Positions 61,301-64,000 of a DNA stretch of 64,000 nucleotides are shown here, one piece after another. The DNA comes from Hydractinia symbiolongicarpus. Its lineage: Eukaryota > Cnidaria > Hydrozoa > Anthoathecata > Hydractiniidae. Position 1 is the first letter of the stretch. The number at the start of each line of letters is the position of its first letter. The translations under genes and the position numbers were made by a program. The stretch lies in the NCBI RefSeq assembly GCF_029227915.1, contig NC_079883.1, positions 1,922,001 through 1,986,000 on the forward strand, read 5' to 3'. The notes beneath the pieces are model-generated. The model had not been told where the DNA came from. It made no database searches and was given only the letters and a program-made list of their open reading frames with translations.

Positions 61301-64000
61301 ATCTATGTTGGTACGAATATGTGACGCAACCGCTGTAACTCAATCGCACTGATACTGTTAGAAAGTCAGTGAAATGCAGTTTTGAAAACTGTCCCTATTT
61401 CTTAAGCGGGAGCCAATGGCTAGGATTAGTCCCGCGGTAAAAAATGCCTTATTGATATAAATTTGTAAATAAAGACATAACACAGCGCGCAGTGTAACTA
61501 CTGAGTTCCAGAAATCATGCCAAAGTAAGAAGAATGAAAATTCTTGGAGTTCAATTTTCTCACTTATCAAATTTATAAGGTCAAAGTGAAAGATCTGCTC
61601 AATTTGTTCTCACGGTCAATCGTTTCATTGTTAAAAGCGATGCAACCTAGTATTATCGGGAGAAAATCGCTGAATACATGTTGGTACGAATATGTGACGC
61701 AACCGTTGTAACTCAATCGCACTGATAGCGTTAGAAAGTCAATGAAATGTAGTTTTAGAAACTGTCTCTAATTCGTCAGTGCGTGCTAATGGCTAGGATT
61801 AGTCCCGCAGTAAAAATTGGCTTATTGATATAAGTTTGTAAGTAAAGACATAACACAGCGTCCAGTCTAACTGCAGAGTTCCAGCATTCATGCCAAAGTA
61901 AGAAGAATGTTAATTCTTAGAGTCCAATTGTCTCATTTACAACATTTATAAGGTCAAAGTCCAAAGTCAGTTCAATTAGGTCCCACGGTCAACCGTTTCA
62001 CTGTTAAAAGCAATTTAACCTAGCAATATCGGAAAATTATCGCTAAATCTATGTTGGTACGAATATGTGACGCAACCGTTGTAACTCAAACGGACTCTTG
62101 CCGTTAGAAAGTCAATGAAATGTAGTTTTTGGAACTGCCTCTATTACTTCAGTGCGTGCTAATGGCTAGGATTAGTCCCGCAGTAAAAAATGGCTTATTG
62201 ATATAGGTTTGTAAGTAAAGACATAACACAGCGTCCAGTCTAACTGCAGAGTTCCAGCATTCATGCCAAAGTAAGAAGAATGTTAATTCTTAGAGTCCAA
62301 TTGTCTCATTTACAACATTTATAAGGTCAAAGTCCAAAGTCAGTTCAATTAGGTCCCACGGTCAACCGTTTCACTGTTAAAAGCAATTTAACCTAGCAAT
62401 ATCGAAAAATTATCGCTAAATCTATGTTGGTACGAATATGTGACGCAACTGTTGTAACTCAATCGCACTGATACCGTTAGAAAGTCAATGAAATGTAGTT
62501 TTTGGAACTGCCTCTATTACTTCAGCGTCACTAATGGCTACGATTAGTCCCGCAGTAAAAAATGCCTTATTGATGTAAATTTGTAAATAAAGACATAACA
62601 CAGCGCGCAGTGTAACTACTGAGTTCCAGAAATCATGCCAAAGTAAGAAGAATGAAAATTCTTCGAGTTCAATTTTCTCACTTATCACATTTATAAGGTC
62701 AAAGTGCAAGATCTGCTCAATTAGTGCTCACGGTCAACCGTTTCACTGTTAAAAGCAATTCAACCTAGCAATATCGGAAAATTATCGCTAAATCTATGTT
62801 GGTACGAATATGTGACGCAACCGTTGTAACTCAAACGGACTCATGCCGTTAGAAAGTCAATGAAATGTAGTTTTTGGAACTGTCTCTATTACTTCAGCGT
62901 CACTAATGGCTACGATTAGTCCCGCACTACGATTGACTCATTGATTTAAATTTTTAAATGAAGAGCTAACACAGCGTCCAGTCTAACTGCAGAGTTCCAG
63001 CATTCATGCCAAAGTAAGAAGAATGTTAATTCTTAGAGTCCAATTGTCTCATTTACAACATTTATAAGGTCAAAGTCCAAAGTCAGTTCAATTAGGTCCC
63101 AATGTCAACCGTTTCACTGTTAAAAGCAATTCAACCTAGCAATATCGGAAAATTATCGTTAAATCTATGTTGGTACAAATATGTGACGCAACCGTTGTAA
63201 CTCAATCGCACTGATACCGTTAGAAAGTCAGTGAAATGCAGTTTTGGAAACTGTCCCTATTTCTTAAGCGGGAGCCAATGGCTAGGATTAGTCCCGCGGT
63301 AAAAAATGCCTTATTGATATAAATTTGTAAATAAAGACATAACACAGCGCGCAGTGTAACTACTGAGTTCGAGAAATCATGCCAAAGTAAGAATAATGAA
63401 AATTCTTGGAGTTTAATTTTCTCACTTATCACATTTATAAGGTCAGAGTGCAAGATCTGCTCAATTAGTTCTCACGGTCAATCGTTTCATTGTTAAAAGC
63501 GATGCAACCTAGTATTATCGGGAGAATATCGCTGAATACATGTTGGTACGAATATGTGACGCAACCGTTGTAACTCAAACGGACTCATGCCTGTTAGAAA
63601 GTCAATGAAATGTAGTTTTTGGAACTGCCTCTATTACTTCAGCGTCACTAATGGCTACGATTAGTCCCGCACTAAGATTGACTCATTGATTTAAATTTTT
63701 AAATGAAGAGCTAACACAGCGTCCAGTCTAACTGCAGAGTTCCAGCATTCATGCCAAAGTAAGAAGAATGTTAATTCTCAGAGTCCAATTGTCTCATTTA
63801 CAACATTTATAAGGTCAAAGTCCAAAGTCAGTTCAATTAGGTCCCAATGTCAACCGTTTCACTGTTAAAAGCAATTCAACCTAGCAATATCGGAGAATTA
63901 TCGCTAAATCTATGTTGGTACAAATATGTGACGCAACCGTTGTAACTTAATCGCACTGATACCGTTAGAAAGTCAATGAAATGTAGTTTTAGAAACTGTC
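58395..64000 (-). repeat. Block IV distal sub-block, mixed A and B monomers
   Basis: Anchors and class: 58395 A, 58768 A, 59141 B-like (AAACAG), 59514 A, 59887 B, 60260 B, 60627 A, 60962 A, 61335 A, 61708 A, 62081 B, 62454 A, 62826 B, 63197 A, 63570 B, 63942 A. The final six nearly alternate, and a 2-monomer relation is visible (62826/63570 and 63197/63942, sharing TCCCAATGTCAACC). The array is cut by the window end. No gene is seen. Confidence 0.92.
60941..60960 (-). other. 38-bp internal monomer deletion
   Basis: AGTATTATCG is joined to ACGCAACCG, skipping 38 bp that normally stand between them (from GGGAGAATATCG to ATATGTG). The spacing to the previous anchor is 335 bp instead of 373. No other monomer here shows it. 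Confidence 0.85.

Larger units (their letters stand above)
29542..64000 (-). repeat. Satellite array block IV, reverse, ~373-bp monomer
   Basis: About 88 reverse-oriented monomers fill the rest of the window, interrupted only by two copies of a retrotransposon fragment. The phase anchor used is GTAACTCA on the plus strand. Usual spacing is 371-373 bp, with 367-bp units that share a short deletion in the TTTTTGAAGAGC part. Two classes exist. Class A has AATCGC after the anchor and class B has AAACGG; blocks I-III are class B apart from a few variants. The array continues beyond position 64000. Sub-blocks with anchors are given separately. Confidence 0.97.

Noticed and set aside
30445-63453. 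Open frames of 70-77 codons repeated in many reverse monomers (for example 30445-30678, 32683-32916, 51224-50991), with near-identical products
   Set aside because: They are the same stretch of one monomer type copied by satellite amplification. They begin with TTG or GTG, not ATG. The same stretch in other monomer types carries stops and indels, and the product looks like no known family. Similarity follows from shared descent, not from coding constraint.
1-64000. CRISPR array or bacterial direct repeats
   Set aside because: The repeat unit is 372 bp without short repeats separated by unique spacers, and non-LTR retrotransposons show a eukaryotic genome.

Overview
This window is eukaryotic satellite DNA with no host protein-coding gene that I can support. 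About 94% of it is one tandem repeat family with a monomer of about 372-373 bp (roughly 160 monomers). It is AT-rich and carries decayed non-LTR retrotransposon fragments. The reverse transcriptases are of the Jockey/CR1 kind that is abundant in invertebrate genomes. Together with the AT-rich satellite this suggests an invertebrate animal, perhaps a cnidarian or lophotrochozoan. That placement is a weak inference. Position in the chromosome (pericentromere, centromere or heterochromatic arm) cannot be read from the sequence.

Layout. Block I (1-18165): forward monomers with segmental duplications of 1, 3, 7 and (as an 11-monomer offset) 5 monomers. Island (18166-21436): a 5'-truncated retrotransposon on the minus strand (18166-about 19580), then 1.85 kb of unrelated AT-rich DNA with its own degenerate repetition. 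Block II (21437-22138): about 1.9 monomers in reverse orientation. Block III (22139-29541): forward monomers with a clear four-monomer higher-order repeat, called P-Q-R-S here. Block IV (29542-64000): reverse monomers to the end of the window. It contains two copies of a second retrotransposon fragment (34121-35064 and 36205-37149) that were multiplied together with the satellite in a 2.08-kb unit. It also has 2-, 3- and 6/7-monomer higher-order duplications.

How the parts relate. The most conserved part of the monomer is about 55 bp. It holds three alternating 5-bp arms (AACGG, CCGTT, AACGG) followed by TTGCGTCA. Monomers of blocks I-III keep the middle arm almost throughout (class B). Block IV mixes class B with a derived class A in which the middle arm reads GCGAT, and the A/B order works as a barcode for the higher-order units. 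The array records unequal crossing-over, local inversion and junction formation with partial duplication, and the duplicated retrotransposon fragment gives a relative time marker.

Limits: alignments were made by eye, so percent identities and exact breakpoints are approximate. No tRNA, rRNA, CRISPR array or intact host gene was seen.
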